Shown: positions 62,308 to 64,000 of the stretch, one piece after another
How positions within the stretch are numbered: position 1 is the first letter of the stretch
Layout: the number at the start of each line of letters is the position of its first letter
Origin: Pseudonocardia sp. C8
GTDB taxonomy: Bacteria > Actinomycetota > Actinomycetes > Mycobacteriales > Pseudonocardiaceae
Length of the DNA stretch: 64,000 bases
Direction of reading: 5' to 3'
NCBI RefSeq assembly: GCF_014267175.1
Contig: NZ_JACMTR010000002.1
Span: 3,001,501 to 3,065,500, forward strand
Notes under the pieces: generated by a model
Databases searched by the model: none
Seen by the model: the letters and a program-made list of their open reading frames with translations, nothing else
Told to the model about the DNA's origin: nothing
Made by a program: the position numbers and the translations under genes

Positions 62308-62559
62308 ATGTCCACCACCACTGTTCTCCCCCGTTCCACCGGCCGTGACCGTGCGCTGCTCCGGGCCGTCGCCGCGGGCCGGTGCACCGTCAACGACGAC
62401 GCCTGCCACTCGCTGGCGATCGACGGTGTGTGCTTCTGCGACCAGTTCGCCGCGGTGCGCCTGGCCGGTGCCGGTCTCGTCGAGCCGGCGGGCCGGGCCC
62501 GAGGCCCGAGACCACTCCGGCTGACCGACACCGGACGGTCGTTGCTGGCCGCCGCGTGA
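62308..62559 (+). CDS. Small protein with winged-helix-like pattern
   Basis: An 83-residue protein. Residues 12-83 read as RDRALLRAVAAGRCTV, a loop with Cys (CHS..GVCFCDQ), AAVRLAGAGLVEPAG and PLRLTDTGRSLLAAA. The last part fits the recognition-and-wing portion of small MarR/PadR-like winged helices. Three cysteines could bind metal or respond to redox state. GGAG at 62297 fits an RBS. Function is unknown and the DNA-binding call is only pattern-based. Confidence 0.65.
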   Translation: MSTTTVLPRSTGRDRALLRAVAAGRCTVNDDACHSLAIDGVCFCDQFAAVRLAGAGLVEPAGRARGPRPLRLTDTGRSLLAAA

Positions 62560-62589
62560 GCCGGGCACCGCCGGGGCGCCCGAATCGCA

Positions 62590-63125
62590 CGATCCGGCCC
62601 TCGCCGCGCACGAGCGTGCTGACCGTACGGACCGGGCGCCGGTGAGCGGCACGACTCCGCCCCCGGCAGGTCGACACCGTGCTGATCGACTCGAACCGCC
62701 CGATGACCCGCACGAAGCTGCCCTCGGCCGGGCACCATCGCGCTGATCGACTGCGCGCCGCCCCCCGAGTCGCACGAATCCGCCCCCGCCCCGGCAACAG
62801 CGTGCTGATCGACGACGCCGGTACCCGCGAGCTGCACGAATTCGCCCTCGCCGCGGCACGATCGTGCTGATCGACCACGCGCCACCCGACGACACGCACG
62901 AATCCGCCCCCGTCCGGGCACAATCGCGCTGATCGACTGCGCGCCGCCCGCCGAGTCGCACGAATCCGCCCCCGCCCCGGCAACAACGTGCAGATCGACC
63001 ACGCGCCGCCCGACGACTCGCACGAATCCGCCGTCGCCCGGGCCGGATCGTGCTGATCGACCGCACACCACCCGACGATCAGCACGAATCCGCCCCCGCG
63101 ACGGCACGATCGCGCTGATCGACCA
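62590..63125. repeat. 62-bp tandem repeat array B
   Basis: Unit starts (GATCGAC, first GACC) lie at 62621, 62684, 62745, 62807, 62869, 62931, 62993, 63055 and 63117: spacing 61-63, mostly 62. The second half of each unit carries CGAATCCGCCCCCGCC followed by a palindromic GCACGATCGTGC-type end. Units differ by substitutions, not by replaced spacers. This fills the whole gap between the small regulator and the aldolase gene; no gene lies inside. Confidence 0.88.
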
Positions 63126-63213
63126 CGCCGTCGACGGCGAGGCCTGCACCGCGACCCGCCGAGAACCCGCGCGGGTGTGGCGCCGGCGGCTCCGGGCAGG
63201 CACGGTCACACCC

Positions 63214-63972
63214 ATGACCCCGGTTGCGTCCACTCCCGACCCGATGTTCACCGCCGACGCCGTCGGCGGCTGGCTGCAGCTGCCCTCCCCCGCGGTCGCC
63301 GAGGTCGTCGGCTCGGTCGGCTTCGACGTCGTCTGCGTCGACACCCAGCACGGGCTGATCGGCGACGACACCACCCTGGGCATGCTGCAGGCCCTCACAG
63401 CCACGGGGACGCGGTCGCTGGTCCGCGTGCCCGGGCACGGTGCGGAGCCGATCGGCCGGGCCCTCGACCGGGGCGCCGACGGCGTGATCGTCCCGCTGGT
63501 CGACACCGCCGAGCAGGCCGCGGCCGCCGTCGCCGCGTGCCGGTACCCGCCGGACGGCCACCGCAGCTTCGGACCCGTCCGGCCGTCCTGGCTGGGCCGC
63601 GACCTGCTCGCCGGCGGGCGGTGCGTCGTGATGGTGGAGACGGTCGCGGCCGTCGCGAACCTGGCGGAGATCCTCGCCGTGGACGGCCTCGACGCGGTGT
63701 TCATCGGCCCGTCGGATCTCGCCCTGGCGCACGGGTTCCCGCTCAGCGCGCAGGACCCGGACGGACCCCGCGCGGACGAGTACGGCGAGCTGGTCGGCGG
63801 GATCACCGGCCGGTGCGCGGCCGCGGGCGTCCCGGTCGGGATCTACTGCAACTCCCCCGCGCACGCCCGGCGGTTCCGCGAGCTCGGCTGCACGTTCACG
63901 ATGCTGGGCGCCGAGCAGGCGATCCTGCGGGCCGCGCTCGCCGAGCAGCTGGCCCGGGCCCGGGCCGGCTGA
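63214..63972 (+). CDS. HpcH/HpaI-family aldolase
   Basis: A 252-residue class II aldolase. Motifs are GFDVVCVDTQHGLIGDD (catalytic-base His region), GADGVIVPLVDTAEQAAAAVAACRYPPDGHRSFGP, VVMVETVAAVANLAEI (metal-binding Glu) and VFIGPSDLALAHG (metal-binding Asp). It splits 4-hydroxy-2-oxoacids to pyruvate or a related ketoacid and an aldehyde, as in aromatic or sugar acid breakdown. The ATG at 63214 lacks a clear RBS. No pathway partner is visible before the right edge. Confidence 0.92.
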   Translation: MTPVASTPDPMFTADAVGGWLQLPSPAVAEVVGSVGFDVVCVDTQHGLIGDDTTLGMLQALTATGTRSLVRVPGHGAEPIGRALDRGADGVIVPLVDTAEQAAAAVAACRYPPDGHRSFGPVRPSWLGRDLLAGGRCVVMVETVAAVANLAEILAVDGLDAVFIGPSDLALAHGFPLSAQDPDGPRADEYGELVGGITGRCAAAGVPVGIYCNSPAHARRFRELGCTFTMLGAEQAILRAALAEQLARARAG

Positions 63973-64000
63973 CGCAAGGACGGTGCCCGGACGGACCCCG

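Noticed and set aside
62590..63125. CRISPR array
   Set aside because: The whole 62-base unit is related from copy to copy; there are no unique spacers between constant repeats, and no cas gene is present.

Overview
The window is very GC-rich, roughly three quarters G+C. It uses many GTG starts, contains no recognisable IS element, phage, tRNA or rRNA, and carries families typical of mycelial or soil actinomycetes: Lsr2-like protein, SigB/F-type sigma factor, ANTAR, DUF2267, homodimeric AceE, UdgX and DUF6158. A Pseudonocardiaceae chromosome, most likely Pseudonocardia, is my inference; no marker gene proves it.

Layout. 1-3.1 kb: purine/ureide catabolism (frameshifted allophanate-hydrolase-C-like gene, AbgT-type transporter, allantoicase). 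3.2-8.5 kb: MTA-phosphorylase-like enzyme, DctA-type symporter and pyruvate dehydrogenase E1. 8.6-14.5 kb: TetR plus FAD monooxygenase, SRPBCC protein, a small cysteine protein paired with an Lsr2-like protein, a P450 and a SigB/F-type sigma factor. 14.5-32.7 kb: a large glycan region with three GT-B glycosyltransferases, a zinc alcohol dehydrogenase, two GT2 enzymes, a pyruvyltransferase-like protein and a UDP-glucuronate-decarboxylase-like epimerase. It ends in a seven-gene, translationally coupled operon for an activated heptose and its transfer (carbamoyltransferase, GT2-GmhB fusion, GT9, GmhA, HldE, SDR, GT9). 32.7-47.4 kb: small and stress-type genes (DUF4383, frameshifted cytochrome oxidase I, DUF151 nuclease, ATP-grasp plus S15-type hydrolase, PAS-ANTAR, DUF6158, UdgX, HAD, DUF2267-PCD fusion). 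47.3-52.4 kb: an oligopeptide/nickel-type ABC importer reduced to three polypeptides by fusion. 52.8-64 kb: hydrolases, a Rieske oxygenase and sarcosine-oxidase-like pair with a divergent LysR, a LuxR-ATPase regulator, a class I amidotransferase and an HpcH/HpaI aldolase.

Two window-scale patterns stand out. First, at least 17 sites fit GNNT-N14-17-(G/A)GGTA(C/G), close to the Streptomyces SigB promoter consensus. In ten of them the -10-like hexamer ends exactly 9-10 nt before the start codon, implying leaderless transcripts. They lie between 12 and 46 kb, around the SigB/F-type gene at 13650, and include the promoters of the glycan genes and the heptose operon. The simplest reading is a SigB-type general-stress regulon that includes a heptose-containing surface glycan. 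Second, three intergenic regions (35.8-36.3, 46.15-46.33, 62.6-63.1 kb) hold related tandem repeats with a 62-bp period. This is not a multiple of three and is not CRISPR-like. I know of no described element that matches it.
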